64,000 nt of DNA. Origin: Nothopassalora personata. Taxonomy: Eukaryota > Ascomycota > Dothideomycetes > Mycosphaerellales > Mycosphaerellaceae. Below, one piece after another: positions 32,069-43,837 of the stretch. Under the pieces are notes generated by a model. That model saw only the letters and a list, made by a program, of their open reading frames with translations. It ran no database searches and had not been told where the DNA came from. How positions within the stretch are numbered: the first letter of the stretch is position 1; each line of letters starts with the position of its first letter. The position numbers and the translations under genes were made by a program. The stretch covers positions 1,302,001 through 1,366,000 of the forward strand of contig CM066287.1 in NCBI GenBank assembly GCA_033816765.1, written 5' to 3'.

Positions 32069-32339
32069 GGGGCAGCCTAGTAGCTAACCCTTATATGTAG
32101 CCTTACATATAACATGCGGTCGCGACCGGCTACTAAGCCGTACGTAACACGTATACATACACCTTACGACGCGCGTTGCGTCTTAAATAAAAGGTAAGAA
32201 TTAGTTCATCTACGACTAGTAGGTCGTGGGCGTGCTATACATTGCGACATCCCTTAACAGTTCTAATTCTTCTCTTCGTTATAATCTATATATGCTATAG
32301 AGTCCGAACGTAACGATAGTAGCGCTACGCCTACGGCGC
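32069..32339. other. Untyped sequence between G and K
   Basis: Begins where G similarity ends and precedes a RIP-mutated gag. It may be the LTR or leader of K, but I could not delimit LTR ends and no partner copy is in the window. Confidence 0.3.
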
Positions 32340-32892
32340 CCCTAAGCCCTAGGGCCTAGCAATAAGCGAGGCGCGTAGCCTTAGTCGTAAGGAGGGATGC
32401 CCTTCGGGCAGAGGTTAAGGAGAAGGGGATATAGAGGGAGATTAAAGAGTTAGAGATCTTACGGGACGTAAGCGTGCCGCCGGCGGACCCTTAGGGCGAA
32501 TCCGGCAGAGAACTATCCCCTACTCCGCCTCCCCCTCCTCTATCTATAGTAACTGACGATAATATCGTAGCTCGAGGCGCGGTCGCATCGTATACGACAC
32601 GTTTACGTCTTAAAGAACCTACGCCTTTTAGAGGGGACTCGATTAAGAAAGCACGGGTATTCCTAAGGGAGCTCTCTCTTATCTTTACCCTCTTAGGCGG
32701 CACGTATGCGACGAACGAGTTAAAGGTCCTATATAGGGTTATGTACCTAAGCGGAGAGGTAAGTAAGCGATAGTACGCTAACTATAGCGTCCTTAACCTT
32801 AAAGGGTATATATACTAGGACTTTAAGGAGTTCTGTCGAGACGTATACGGTAACCCTATAAACCGCGTACTTAACGTAATGTTAGAGTATAA
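32340..32892 (+). pseudogene. Element K: RIP-mutated gag N-terminal part
   Basis: A plus-strand frame with a handful of RIP-type stops reads as a charged helical region, a Pro-rich linker near 32520-32540, and a capsid-like domain near 32620-32890 (Phe-Arg-Gly-Asp, then Ala-Arg-Val-Phe-Leu-Arg-Glu-Leu, then Phe-Lys-Glu-Phe-Cys-Arg). This is the layout of a Ty3/gypsy gag. The frame is still coding-like at the assembly gap. It differs from the gags of I, H and F and from those of B, L and M, so it represents another family; relation to N or C could not be tested. Confidence 0.55.
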
Positions 32893-32992
32893 NNNNNNNN
32901 NNNNNNNNNNNNNNNNNNNNNNNNNNNNNNNNNNNNNNNNNNNNNNNNNNNNNNNNNNNNNNNNNNNNNNNNNNNNNNNNNNNNNNNNNNNN
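32893..32992. other. Assembly gap (100 N)
   Basis: Exactly 100 Ns, the conventional placeholder for a gap of unknown size. By comparison with M, the gap hides at least the last ~114 codons of L pol and the 3' LTR of L, plus the left junction with H. Confidence 0.98.
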
Positions 32993-35900
32993 TATCATTG
33001 CAGGCTCTGCAGGTCTTACTAAAGCATCGGTACAACTGCCTGTGCTATCGCAGAGCTGAGGACGGCTGGCGCCGGTGACCTCAGTTGTGACGACGGGCTG
33101 TCTCGTAACCTGGTCAGTGCAGCGGTGCGTGGTGAACATGCGCTGACCCGATTCCATCAGAGGCAAGGCTCCGGCTGGCTCAATCGTGACGGTGTCTTGC
33201 TTGACCCTGATCGTGTTGAGTCCGAGCACCTCATTGTCTGGTGGGGACCAGTCGGATGGAGCTGCAAAGCCTGCAGGTGTGGATAACTCCGGCCGGTTAT
33301 GGTGAAAGTCTGCAAGAGCGGCGGCTGCTTTCACAAGCAAGTCCTCAGCTGGTTGCCAGGTTTCTCCATCTTCCATATCCTGATATCCTGTCCAGCGCAC
33401 CTTGTACCAAGTGTCCACGTTGCGCTTCTTTCCTTTCTTCACCTTGCCAGCCCTCTTGCGGGTGTACATGTCTAAGATCTTGTCCACCTCGTATTCGAGT
33501 GTTGGTGCGGTAACGTCTGCTGCAGCTTCGGCTTCTCTCGTGTCTGGTTCAATCGTGATGGCTGGGGGTGGCGCCAGCCGTTGTCCCTCGAGCGGTAGGA
33601 GATCGGGGCTGTCAGCGCGCTGAAGTAGTGACGTGTGAAAGCAATTGTCTAGTCCTGCAAGGGCATCAGACAGGTTCAGCTTATATGATAGCTTCGCCGG
33701 CATAACCTCCGTGATCTGGTATGGGCCGGCGTACTTGCGGTCGAGCTTCTTCGACGGTCGTGTCGTGCGGATGTTCTTCGTGCTCAGATACACCCAGTCG
33801 CCAACCTTGTAGTCTGGCGAGATGCTGCGGTGCCTGTTTGCTGCTTCCGCTTGAAGTGCTTGTGACATTCGCATGTTCTCTTGAAGGTTGCGATGCAGCT
33901 CACAGATCCGTCGGGCGAACGCCTCAGCTGATTTGCTGTCGAGTCGCTGGATAGTCGTGAGGTTACGGTCTTTACCGGCTTGCAGATCAATGCGCTCGGT
34001 GAACTCGGGGTTGTAGCCTAGGTTGGCGTAGAATGGTGACACACCCGTAGTCTCTGACACGTGGTTGTTCATTGCAAATTGGGCCAGGGGGAGCCATTCT
34101 GCCCAGTCACTCTGCGACTCATTGATGAAGGCTCGTAGGTACTGCTCCATTGCCTGGTTAGTACGTTCTGACTGCCCATCGGTCTGGGGGTGATAGGAAG
34201 AACTCAGCTTCCTCTCTGTGCGGAGCATCTTGCACAGGCGTTTCCAGAAGGTGGCTATGAACTGCTTGCCGCGATCTGAAGTGATAGTGTCAGGGAAGCC
34301 GTGTCGGCAAAAGACGTGCTTGAGGAACAACCTTGCAGCGTTCTGCGCTGTCATAGCGCCAATAGGTATCAGTTCCACTTCCTTCGTGAGCCTGTCTGTG
34401 ACAGTCATGATGTTAGTGTAGGTCATGCCGTCGAGTTCGCTCGGTGGCAGGTCGACTACGAAGTCTACTGCGATGTGTTGCCATGGTCTTTCTGGTACCG
34501 AAAGTGGGTGCAGCAAACCCGGTGGCTGGGTGTGCAGAGATTTCGTCGTGCGACAAGGCCGGCAATTGCCGGTGTACCTGCGCACTGACCGTGCCAAGCC
34601 AGGCCAGTAGAATTCACGTGCCACGAGCTCGTAGGTGCGTGCTCTGCCTGGGTGTCCTGCGGCTGGCGGGTCATGGTTCATTCGGATAATGCGAGTGCGC
34701 AGTGTTCGATCATCCGGCACCCACAGGCTCCATCCACCATACTGATTGCGTACGTACAGTAGATCACCTTCTACTTTGCAGTGCACTGGGTGCACCTTAG
34801 CCTTCTGAAGCAGTGTAGGGATGGCATCCCCCTTCTGCAGTGTCTTGATTGCTGCATTCAACTCTGTATCCACGGCATAGGCTGTTGTCATGCGGTATTC
34901 GAGTTCGGCTTCTCGTATTGCGTCCTGGACCGACTCCGCCTGCGGCTCGGCAGCAGTGGCTGCTGTTCGTGTGAACTCTGTGGCTTCTAGGTTCAGTGGT
35001 GTAGTCTCCTCAGCTACGTCCTCTATAGTTGCGCGCATCGAGTCGATCTTAAGGAATCGCTCAGGCGGCAGCAACGTCTGGTGCTGATGCTGATTACGCG
35101 GATCGTCCACCCCCTGCGGAAGGTCCTGGCTGCGTCTCGTGAGGCTGTCAGGTTTCGTTCCCTGGACACCTGGTCGATATATGATTCGAAAGTTGAACTG
35201 TGACAGGAATTCAGCCCAGCGCGCTTGGCGCCTGTTTAGCTGCTTCGTGGTCATGAAGTACTCGAGGTTCTTGTGATCAGTGAACACCTTGACTGGTTCA
35301 ATAGTGTCATCGTCACCCTCACAGGCCAGCTCTGGCCGCCATTCCTCAAAAGCCTTAATGATTGCCAAAAGCTCCTTGTCATAGATTTCGTAATTGCACT
35401 CTTGCGGGCTTAGCTTCTTCGAGTAGAACGCGACAGGATGCAGTACTCCGTTCTCATCGTATTGCGACAACACGCCTGCGTTGACGAAGTCGGAGGAGTC
35501 CGTTTCGACAACCGTCTGTCGCCCTGGCACGTAGTGCGCAAGCATCCCAGCTTTGCTAAATGCCGCCTTTAGTGCATCAAATGCCCGCTGACACTCTGGT
35601 GTCCAGTTGACCTTGCGGTTCTTGTGGTTACTTGGCCCATTTGATTTGGTCAGATCTGTCAGCGGTGCCGCCAACCTCGAGAATGCCTCGATGAATCTCC
35701 TATAAAAGTTGGCGAATCCCAAGAAAGCTTGTACGTCCTTCAGGTTGGAAGGCGCTTCCCAGGTCTGAATGCACTCGAGCTTCTCTAGGTCCATCTCAAT
35801 GCCCTCAGGCGTGATGATTAGGCCAAGGTACTTCACCCGCTGCTGGTGGAATTCACACTTGTCAATGTCCACTGTAAGCCCAGCGTCGCGCAGCTTCGTG

Positions 35901-37411
35901 AGCACCTTCTTCACGTGCTCGATGTGCTCTTCGAGCGTATCGCTAAAGATTAGCACATCGTCGAGGTAGGCTGACACAAAGTCGTCTAGATGTTCTTGCA
36001 GCACCTTGTTGATGTAAGACTGAAAAGATGCGGGACCATTGCAAAGGCCAAATGGCAGCACGAGGCATTCGTACACGCCATACCGTGTAGCGAATGCTGT
36101 AAGCCATTCGTGCCCTTCTGCAATGCGAAGCTTGTTGAAGGCTGCGACGATATCCAGCTTCGTGAAGTACTTCTTGCCGTGCATGCGGTTTAGCGTCTCC
36201 TGAATCAACGGTATCGGGTATCTGTTCTTGATAGTGATTGCATTCAACCCGCGGTAGTCGATGCACACTCGCAGTCCTCCGCCTGGCTTGCGCACCACAA
36301 GCACAGGTGCTGGGGATTGACTTGTCTTCTGCCCTGCTGGTCTGATCTTGCCAGGTCCTTCTTGCTCAGTGATCCATTTCTTGACGGCCTCGTTTTCTTG
36401 CGGAGCGAGACCATAGGGTTTGCGATATGGCGGCTCCTGCGGGCCATCTGGCTTGATGTGAATCTCATGGTCGATGCCGGGTCTGTGCGGTGGCAGCACA
36501 TCATGGTCCTTTGCCGAGAAGGTGTCTGCCAGATGATGATATTCTGGTGGCAGCTTTTCCTTCGGGTTATGGTTGAACTCCTTGTTCAGAAACTGATCCA
36601 GGTCATCAGCTGCCATTGCGCTCAGCTTTAGGTTGCCATTCTCGTCACACTCCTCACCCGTGGGCAGGACGTAGAAGCACTTGGCCCCAGGCCGGTGCGC
36701 GTACATCTCCCAGGCTCGTTGCGTGACTTCAATGCACTCAACCTCTCCGTCATCATCCAGGTCCATGGATGACACGTTCAATTCTGCCCCTCCTGCTGTG
36801 AATCCCCCTGACTCACTAGTGAAGGGCTCCGGTCCGTATTTCGTTGTGTCCTTGCGAGCACGGTGTTGGTGGTTCAGTGACTGTACGGTTGTCGACGTCT
36901 TGTTATGAAGACAGTGACCAAAGCAGTAGTCCGATCTGAAAGCCACTTCGCCGGTCTCCCAGAAGATGTCGGGGTTGTGAGCACTCAACCATGGCAGGCC
37001 AAGGACGACGTCGTATTCAAGGTCGGTGACGTAACATAGCATCTGCTCGCGGTGACCCTTGATGTCGACATCAACCAGGGCTGCATGGGTGATACGTCGG
37101 CCGCTAGACTTGCCATTGCCCAGGGTCAGGTTCTTGCTTTTTACCAGAGGGGATAAGGGTATTATATGTTTGCGTGTGAACTTCCAATCCAGAAAGAGAG
37201 AGGTGGAAGCAGAGTCTACAAGGCCTCTTGCCTTTTCATGTTGTATCCTTACTGGCAGGACTATGTGAGGGTGTACATCTGGCTGCTGCGGCTCTAGCGC
37301 GCAGGCTGATATCTTCAGTTCCCCCTCCTCATAGTCCATCTCTTGCACTCTGTGTCTCTCAATCTCATGCTCTTTCTGTCCTTGGATGTTCGGTTGACCA
37401 CTGTCTGCCAC
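32993..37411 (-). CDS. Pol polyprotein of chromovirus L (3' end missing)
   Basis: Open frame in -1 relative to gag. The first codon after the gag stop that could initiate is GTG (37411), so expression by -1 frameshifting is more likely than a separate start. Order: protease with Asp-Ser-Ala-Ser in place of the usual Asp-Ser/Thr-Gly, LGLPW block, RT with YLDD, RNase H, integrase (His-His-Cys-Cys, then D, D35E ending at QSERTNQ), GPYQI motif, and chromodomain (from Tyr-Glu-Val-Asp-Lys-Ile-Leu-Asp to Ala-Asp-Phe-His-His). The frame enters the gap about 114 codons short of the M stop. No RIP stops. Confidence 0.93.
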
Positions 37412-37413
37412 GC

Positions 37414-39492
37414 TTAGGCAGCGGTCTCGCCATTTCCCTCAGCGCCGAGGGAGCTGAGGTTCGGGTCCTTGCGTGGACGCGGTGGGCGGTAATCGCCGTC
37501 GTAGCCGTACATGGGGCACTCGGTGTTGCTTGACACGTGCAGTCCAGTGCGGCAGCGGAAGCACTTGCCCTGTTTCTTCAGTTCCTCACGGCCCTCACGG
37601 TTGAGCGGTGTAAGGTTCTGAAGGTAGGCTGGCAAGTCTTCCTTCTTCTTGGTGCCGGCGTACTGTGGTGGACGCTGCACGACAGCGCCAGCAGCCCCAG
37701 CAGCGGCGGCAGCAGCAGTGTCGCCCTGGGTCTGGTTGCCGGGGTTCTGGTTGCCTCCATTGCCACGTGGACGGCTCTCTTGAGGGTACAGCTGCTCAGT
37801 CTCGTAGAAGCTCTCGTCCAATGCGGTGCACTCCTCGATGACGTCCAGCATGCTGTGTAGGCGGCGATCCACTTCACGGTCGCCGAAGGTCTTGACATAG
37901 TACTTGCGATTTAGACGGGTTCGAAACAACATAAGCTCCGTCTCATCGCTCCAGTCCATCCACGCTCGCAGCTTCGAGTAGCGGGCGTGGAATGCGACAA
38001 ACGTCTCCTTCTGTTGCTGCTTGCAGCTCGTAATGTCCACTGCAGCCTTGGTGGCCTCATTACGAGCGCCATACTGTCGAGTCATCCAGTCCAACAGTTC
38101 TTCGCCAGTCTTGAACTCGTTGTAGGCCAGATGTCCGGGGATGGGAATGCGCGGCTTAATGGTCTTCTGAACTTCTCCATCAGTCCAGCCATACAAGAAG
38201 CGCAGGCCATCCTGCTCGGTGCGAAAGGTCGCCACTGTCAGTTTTAGTAGGATACTGGTGTACCAACTGTCGTAGGTGGGCTCTTCGTCGTTCTTGAACT
38301 TGCGTGGGTCTGGCACGCCCTTGCCGATCTTCATATTGCGATCCAGCAAGTCGTCGATGTTGAGGAGGCGCTCTGGCAGGTCGACCAGTGGTGTCTGTGT
38401 GCGGTTGCTGCGGCCTCTAGCAGTGCGGTGTGATTCTTGACGCTCGTTGCGACGCGGCAGTGGTCGGTTGTTGCGTCCTTGGTCATTGTCCTTGTCACCC
38501 GAGTCGTCGTCATCATCGCCATCGTCCCCACCTCCACCGCCGCCGCCCACTGCCTCACGATACTGACGCTGGAGAGCTTCAAGGGAAGTCTCACGTAGGA
38601 CAGGGCGTGATTGGGAGCGGTGTGAGCGTGGTCGCGAATGGGTGCGGCCTCGAGAGCGTGAGCAGCGGGCATTGTTGTTGTCCTCTGCTGCCTGCAGGCG
38701 AGTCTTCAACTGGGTGATCTCGTCTTGTAGTGTCTTGTTCTTGTTCTCGGCTGTTCGAGCCCTCTTCTTCTCTTGATTCGTGATGTCGGCGAACTTCTTG
38801 CATAGGTCGTTCGCAGCATCATACTTCTTCCGAAGCTCCTGCGCCTTAGTAGAGTCGGCGTTCTTGTCCTTGAGGTCTCGGGCCATCTTGCTCAAAGCGG
38901 CCTTCTCGGTCTGCAGCATTCCATGAATGCGGTCGTATTCGGCGTACAGGGTGCGGTACTGGCTATTCTGATGTGCGTTCGCGCGCTCGAGTACACTGAG
39001 CTGCTTACCCTTCATCACTGCTGTGTTGAATCCACGTAGGATGAAGTCATAGAGGGTCTTCGGGTGGTCCTTGACCAACTCGACGAGGTCGTCTAGCTCG
39101 ACATCTGTGAAGTCGGCAGCGGCGATGTGTTCGGGTACGTCGAGCGATGTGAAGACCGTATGTTCTTGGCCCTCCTCTTGGAGGACTTTCGGTTCGAAGA
39201 GATCTGTGAAGTCAACCTTTCCCTTTGCCTCGCTGTCCGATGCCTCTTCGTAAGCCTCGTCCAACTCTTGCTGAAGCGCGGCACCGGTGTCTACTGTGAC
39301 TCGCCGGGTGTCGTCTCCTTGAGTCTGACTCTGAGGGAAAGAGGAAAGATCGGGGAAAAGAGAGGTGCGTGTACGCTTGCCTAGTGGCTTTGCCGGTGGC
39401 GGCATGCCGTTCTGTGCCTGTGTGTCCTGGGACATGTTGTCGGTGTCAACGCGACCTGTCGAGGTCTTTGCTGCGTTAGTTTCTCTAGGCAT
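37414..39492 (-). CDS. Gag polyprotein of chromovirus L
   Basis: 692 aa, starting at ATG 39492. The N-terminus is acidic (about 60-130), followed by coiled coil (about 165-275), an Arg/Ser-rich basic stretch (about 280-310), and a Gly/Asp run (about 320-335). A capsid-like domain follows (about 380-570), then an Ala-rich segment, and a knuckle Cys-X2-Cys-X4-His-X6-Cys near residues 640-656. It packages element RNA into particles. It ends with a TAA that pol overlaps in the -1 frame. Intact, unmutated, and highly similar to M gag. Confidence 0.92.
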   Translation of the reverse strand: MPRETNAAKTSTGRVDTDNMSQDTQAQNGMPPPAKPLGKRTRTSLFPDLSSFPQSQTQGDDTRRVTVDTGAALQQELDEAYEEASDSEAKGKVDFTDLFEPKVLQEEGQEHTVFTSLDVPEHIAAADFTDVELDDLVELVKDHPKTLYDFILRGFNTAVMKGKQLSVLERANAHQNSQYRTLYAEYDRIHGMLQTEKAALSKMARDLKDKNADSTKAQELRKKYDAANDLCKKFADITNQEKKRARTAENKNKTLQDEITQLKTRLQAAEDNNNARCSRSRGRTHSRPRSHRSQSRPVLRETSLEALQRQYREAVGGGGGGGDDGDDDDDSGDKDNDQGRNNRPLPRRNERQESHRTARGRSNRTQTPLVDLPERLLNIDDLLDRNMKIGKGVPDPRKFKNDEEPTYDSWYTSILLKLTVATFRTEQDGLRFLYGWTDGEVQKTIKPRIPIPGHLAYNEFKTGEELLDWMTRQYGARNEATKAAVDITSCKQQQKETFVAFHARYSKLRAWMDWSDETELMLFRTRLNRKYYVKTFGDREVDRRLHSMLDVIEECTALDESFYETEQLYPQESRPRGNGGNQNPGNQTQGDTAAAAAAGAAGAVVQRPPQYAGTKKKEDLPAYLQNLTPLNREGREELKKQGKCFRCRTGLHVSSNTECPMYGYDGDYRPPRPRKDPNLSSLGAEGNGETAA

Positions 39493-39625
39493 CTGCGCCT
39501 TTGCGCCTTGCCGTGTTCTGTGTCGAGTGCGACTCGGCGCGACTCTGCTATTGCGCCGTGCGCGTTCTGTTGTCTGTTCTGAGTGTTACGCGTCCCTTAC
39601 CTAGATCCGTGATCTGGGTAGGGTG

Positions 39626-39636
39626 GTAGAACAAAC
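39626..39636 (-). promoter_or_regulatory. Putative self-priming primer-binding site of L
   Basis: 39626-39634 is complementary over 9 nt to 39678-39686 in the LTR, as in M. The remainder of 39493-39625 is leader without other features. Confidence 0.55.
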
Positions 39637-39819
39637 TGTAAGGGCGCGCGTACCAAAGGGTCCGAATGAGATAGTTGTTGTTCTACGAAGCTATGAAAGA
39701 GGAGCGCGAGGCGCGGCGGGTACTTAAGCTAACGCCAAGCCGCTAGTCCCGATGCAGAAGGTCCGAGGTTCACCCGGGACGACGCATCGTCAGTGAAGGG
39801 TCGCGGGCTGCCCGTGACA
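39637..39819 (-). repeat. 5' LTR of L (183 bp)
   Basis: Homologous to the 184-bp LTRs of M but with many differences in the middle (about 39715-39775). Forward ends are TGTAAGG and GTGACA. Confidence 0.9.
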
Positions 39820-40255
39820 AAGGTACGAGGAATTCCTACCTAAGATAGGCGGACGAAGGATGCTATACTCTATTAAGTTCGATAAGACACTCGACACCCT
39901 ACGAGGCATAGCCTAGGGATACCTACTTATAGAAACAACAGAGAATCTAGTAACCGCTATTATAGAACAACTACCAATAGGGAGCCGAATAATAGGAACC
40001 GGATATCTTATACCGTTAGGAACATTTATATCGAATAAATTACGTAATGTAGTATAACACGTACGCGTACTCTACTTAGAAACGTAGAAGATCTAGGAAC
40101 GTTACCGAATGTAGGTGTAGATATAGAAAGGCTCGCGCTAGGTTTAAGCGGAGGCCTCGAGACACGAAGCACGACGTTCTATATACGAATAGGGAAAAGG
40201 ATTAACTCCCTAGGAATAAGCGACCGAAGGGAGTTATGTAACATAGAAAAGGCTT
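39820..40255 (+). pseudogene. RIP-mutated gag C-terminal extension of H
   Basis: Matches 16255-16720 of element I closely, including Arg-Arg-Met-Leu-Tyr-Ser-Ile-Lys-Phe-Asp-Lys. Stops are TAG or TAA. Interrupted on the left by L. Confidence 0.65.
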
Positions 40256-43200
40256 AAGCATTACTAACGATAACAGTGTTTCGAACTAAGATTATTATTA
40301 ACGGGCATAAGATAGATGCTATAATAGATTCCGGAGTAAGCGGGAACTTTACCTCCGAATTATTTGTTATAAGACATAGGATCGCTACCTATAAGAAGAA
40401 AGAGGGTTATAAATTAATTGCGGTAGACGGATTATCCTTACCTAGCGTAGAGCGCGAGACGATACCGCTACTACTTACTATCTAACGGTACTACGAGGAG
40501 ATTATCTTAGATGTTACCGACATAGCTAGTTATAACATCGTACTAGGTAGGCCTTAGTTAAGAAAGCACAACCTAGTAATCGACTAGAGGAGAGGAGTAC
40601 TTATATTTAAGTAATGCGATTGCGTTATCGACATTAATCCTACGTAGCGGTAGCGTTCGCTAGTAGATAAGGTAAAGAGATAGCTTAATCGAATAGAGCT
40701 TACGCCGACTAGAAGGATAGAAGAACTACCTTCGACCGGGATAGACACTAGCGTAGGGCCGCCGGGTTACGAAGTTACTAGTAGTAATAGAAGTAACGTA
40801 CTATCGAAGGATACTAACATCTTAGAGTTAAGTATTCCTAAGGAGTATCGTAAGTAGTCGCGACTCTTTAAAGAGGAAAGAGGTAAGGATGCCTTACCTA
40901 AGTACTAACTATAGGATTATAAGATAAACATTTAGCTAGGGAAAGAGCCTCTATAGGGACCCCTATAAAGTATGGCTGAGAAAGAGCTATAGACCCTACG
41001 AGAATAGCTAAAGGAGAAGCTAGCTAAAGGATAGATAAGAAGATCCACCTTAAGTATAGGAACTCTATATATATTCGTTCTAGAAGCAAACGGGAAGCTA
41101 CGACTCGTGTAAGACTATAGGAAGTTAAACGAGATTACGATTAAGAACCGATACCCGCTACCTAACATCGAAGAAGTATAAGATAGATTAACCGGATTAG
41201 ACTAGTATACGAAGATTAACCTACGAGATGCCTTCTACGCTATACGGATAGTAGAAGGAGAAGAATGGAAAACCGCTTTTAGAATAAGATACGGACTTTA
41301 CGAATTCTTAGTTATACTAATAGGATTAACTAACGTACCCGCATCCTATTAGGACCTTATTAACGAGACACTTAGAGACCTACTCGATGTATACGTTATC
41401 GCCTATATAGACGATATATTAGTCTACACGAAAGGATCCCTTTAGAATTATATAAAGTAAGTCTAGGACGTATTCGAACGACTTACGCGTTTAGGATTTA
41501 AGACAGCATCCGAGAAATGCGAATTCTATAAGAAAGAAGTTAAATTCTTAGGCTTTATTATTAGCACTATAGGGATAGCGATCGACCCTACGAAGACATA
41601 GTTAATTAAAGAATAGCTAGAACTAAAAACAGTTAAGGACGTACAATTATTCCTTAGACTAGCAAACTATAACCGGAAATTCATTAAGGACTACGTAAAG
41701 ACAGTAGCACTAATAACGATACTTATAAGAAAAGACGTTACCTAGAAATAGGGAAGAGAACAGATTAAAGCGTTTAAGAAACTTAAGAAACAATATGCTT
41801 TAGCCCCTACGCTTCGACTATTCGATAGTAGTAAGGAAGTCTATATCGAGACCGATGCGTCTAATATAGCAATAGGCGCGTGTTTAATATAGACACACGA
41901 TAGGTAGAGATACCTAGTAGCCTATTACTCCCGAAAAATGACTATAGCGGAATAGAACTACGACATCTATAATAAAGAGCTTCTAGCTATTATTACTGCT
42001 ATATAACATTAGAGAGTATATGTCGAGGGCCTACGGAAGTTAACGATTCTTTCTAACTATAAGAATCTTACGTACTTTACGACGACGAAAGAACTTACCC
42101 GAAGGCAAGCCCGCTAGTCGGAGCTACTAGGACAATATAAGTTCGAAATTAAATATACTCTAGGACGAGAGAATGGCCGCGCCGACGCGCTAAGCCGAAG
42201 AAGCGACTATATAGAAGGAAAAGAACTAGTGTAAAATAAAGTACTAAAGACGAACCCCAACGGAAGTCTTAGCGCTAACATAAGAGAATTTAACAACATT
42301 GTACGGATATTAGGCGATAGGGACGAACAATTCCCTATATCGTAAGGAAAATACTAGGTACTAAAGGATCGAGAAGAAGAATGCATACCATAACATTACA
42401 ACGGACTAACTTATAGACACCCTAGAACTTTAAAGACAATAGACCTAATATAACGTAGTTTCTTATTCCTATAGATAAGACTTAAGGTATTACGCTACAT
42501 TAAACAATGCATATACTACTAACGAAACAAGGCTGCGAGACATGTAAAATACGGTTACCTACAGTTTAGGACACTACCAACGAAACTATAGGACGAAGTT
42601 ATAATAGACTTTATTACGAAACTCCTACTGTTAAGAGACTAAGTTACGAAATAACTATACGACATAATACTAGTTATGGTTAATAGACTTACGAAATACG
42701 CACACTTTATTCCTATATTAGAGACATATAATATAGAGCAGCTCGGATACCTCGTACCAGATAGACTTATCCGATACTACGGATTCCCTTAAGCATTTAT
42801 AACGGACAGAGATAAGCTATTTACATCGAACTACTAGAAGACGCTTATAGGAACGATCGGAATTAAACATAAGCTATTAATAGCATATTATCTAGAAACA
42901 GACGGACAAACCGAGAGGATAAATTAAACGCTAGAACAATATCTACGACACTATATTAACTACGCACAAGACAACTAGGTTTTATTACTGCTAATAGCGT
43001 AGATTACACTAAACAACTACTAATCGGAGACAACTTTAACGACACTATTCTATACGAACTTTAGTAAAGATCCTAACCTATTTAGAACACCTAGATCTTA
43101 CCTACAAGCCGAAAGAGTAATTGTAACGACGGATACTCTTAAGGAAGTACATAAAGAAACACGTAAGGCGATCGAAGATGCATAACAAAAACTGTCTTAA

Positions 43201-43620
43201 TAACGGTAGGACATAAGAAAAATGGCACCTCTACTAAAAGAGGGGGATAAGGTCTATCTCCTTATAAAAAACTTAAGAATAAGAAGATAGACTAAGAAAC
43301 TAGATTACGTTAAGGTCGGACTATTTTTTATCGATAAAGTTATAGGACTAGTTAATTACCGCCTACGACTACCGCTAGATGCAAAAATCCACCTAGTCTT
43401 CTATATCTCTAAGCTAGAACCCGCAGACGCCGAAACACCCTACTAGGAAAGCTTTTATTTCGAGCTAGAAGTAGAAAACGAATTTAAAGTCGAAAAAATC
43501 CTAGATAAGAAAGGTTAGCGATACCTTATTAAGTAGAAAGGATACGACGAATTAGAAAATACCTAGGAACTAAAACAAAACCTACAAAACTATTAGTAAA
43601 AGATCCGACAATACTAAAAA
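40256..43620 (+). pseudogene. RIP-mutated pol of H (PR-RT-RNase H-IN-chromodomain)
   Basis: An unbroken protease piece survives at 40276-40485 with Ile-Asp-Ser-Gly-Val-Ser, so the catalytic Asp is intact. RT follows (about 41050-41600, with Tyr-Ile-Asp-Asp preserved near 41407), then RNase H (about 41800-42210), integrase (about 42400-43050, with Thr-Asp-Arg-Asp-Lys near 42803 and Glu-Thr-Asp-Gly-Gln near 42895), and a C-terminal chromodomain (about 43480-43590). Stops are RIP-type. The reading frame is otherwise coherent from end to end, giving a good view of the full-length family of which G and I are fragments. Confidence 0.78.
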
Positions 43621-43668
43621 TAGGTCCGCCGATACGACTAACGACAATCGATCTCTCGGCCGACGAGC

Positions 43669-43741
43669 GACTAGGGTAGGAATCGAACCTACGACCTTAA
43701 GAGTATAGATAGCTTACGCTCTACTACTAAGCTACCTAGCC
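43669..43741 (-). tRNA. tRNA-like pseudogene embedded in element H
   Basis: 73 nt that fold as a tRNA on the minus strand. The 7-bp acceptor stem is GGCTAGG with CCTAGTC (one G-U). The D arm is GCTT/GAGC with an AGTAGTA loop. The T arm is perfect: GTAGG-TTCGATT-CCTAC. The anticodon arm is two bases too long and its stem is imperfect, so no anticodon can be assigned. G-to-A changes (loop AGTAGTA where AGTGGTA is usual) fit RIP. It lies between the pol end and the antisense gene. Element G has nothing comparable there, so it is an insertion specific to H. Probably non-functional. Confidence 0.55.
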
Positions 43742-43837
43742 GATTAATAAGAATAGGGACACAACTCACAAATAAATATCCTAATAAGTCTCTACCCCTA
43801 GGGACTCGCCCTAAGGCTCCGCTCTAGAAAGCGCCGC

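Larger units (their letters stand above)
32993..39819 (-). mobile_element. Element L: undamaged chromovirus, 3' end lost in gap
   Basis: Minus-strand element with 5' LTR (39637-39819), open gag and open pol running into the gap. It is closely related to M but clearly diverged in LTR and protein. On the right it is inserted into the gag region of H; the H sequence resumes at 39820 with AAGGT, the expected target duplication, whose left copy is not in the assembly. Confidence 0.92.

Noticed and set aside
37987..38717. Plus-strand open frames opposite L gag
   Set aside because: Low-complexity mirror images of the coiled-coil and Arg/Ser-rich gag sequence; not antisense genes of the F/G/H kind because they lack cysteine clusters and lie over gag.
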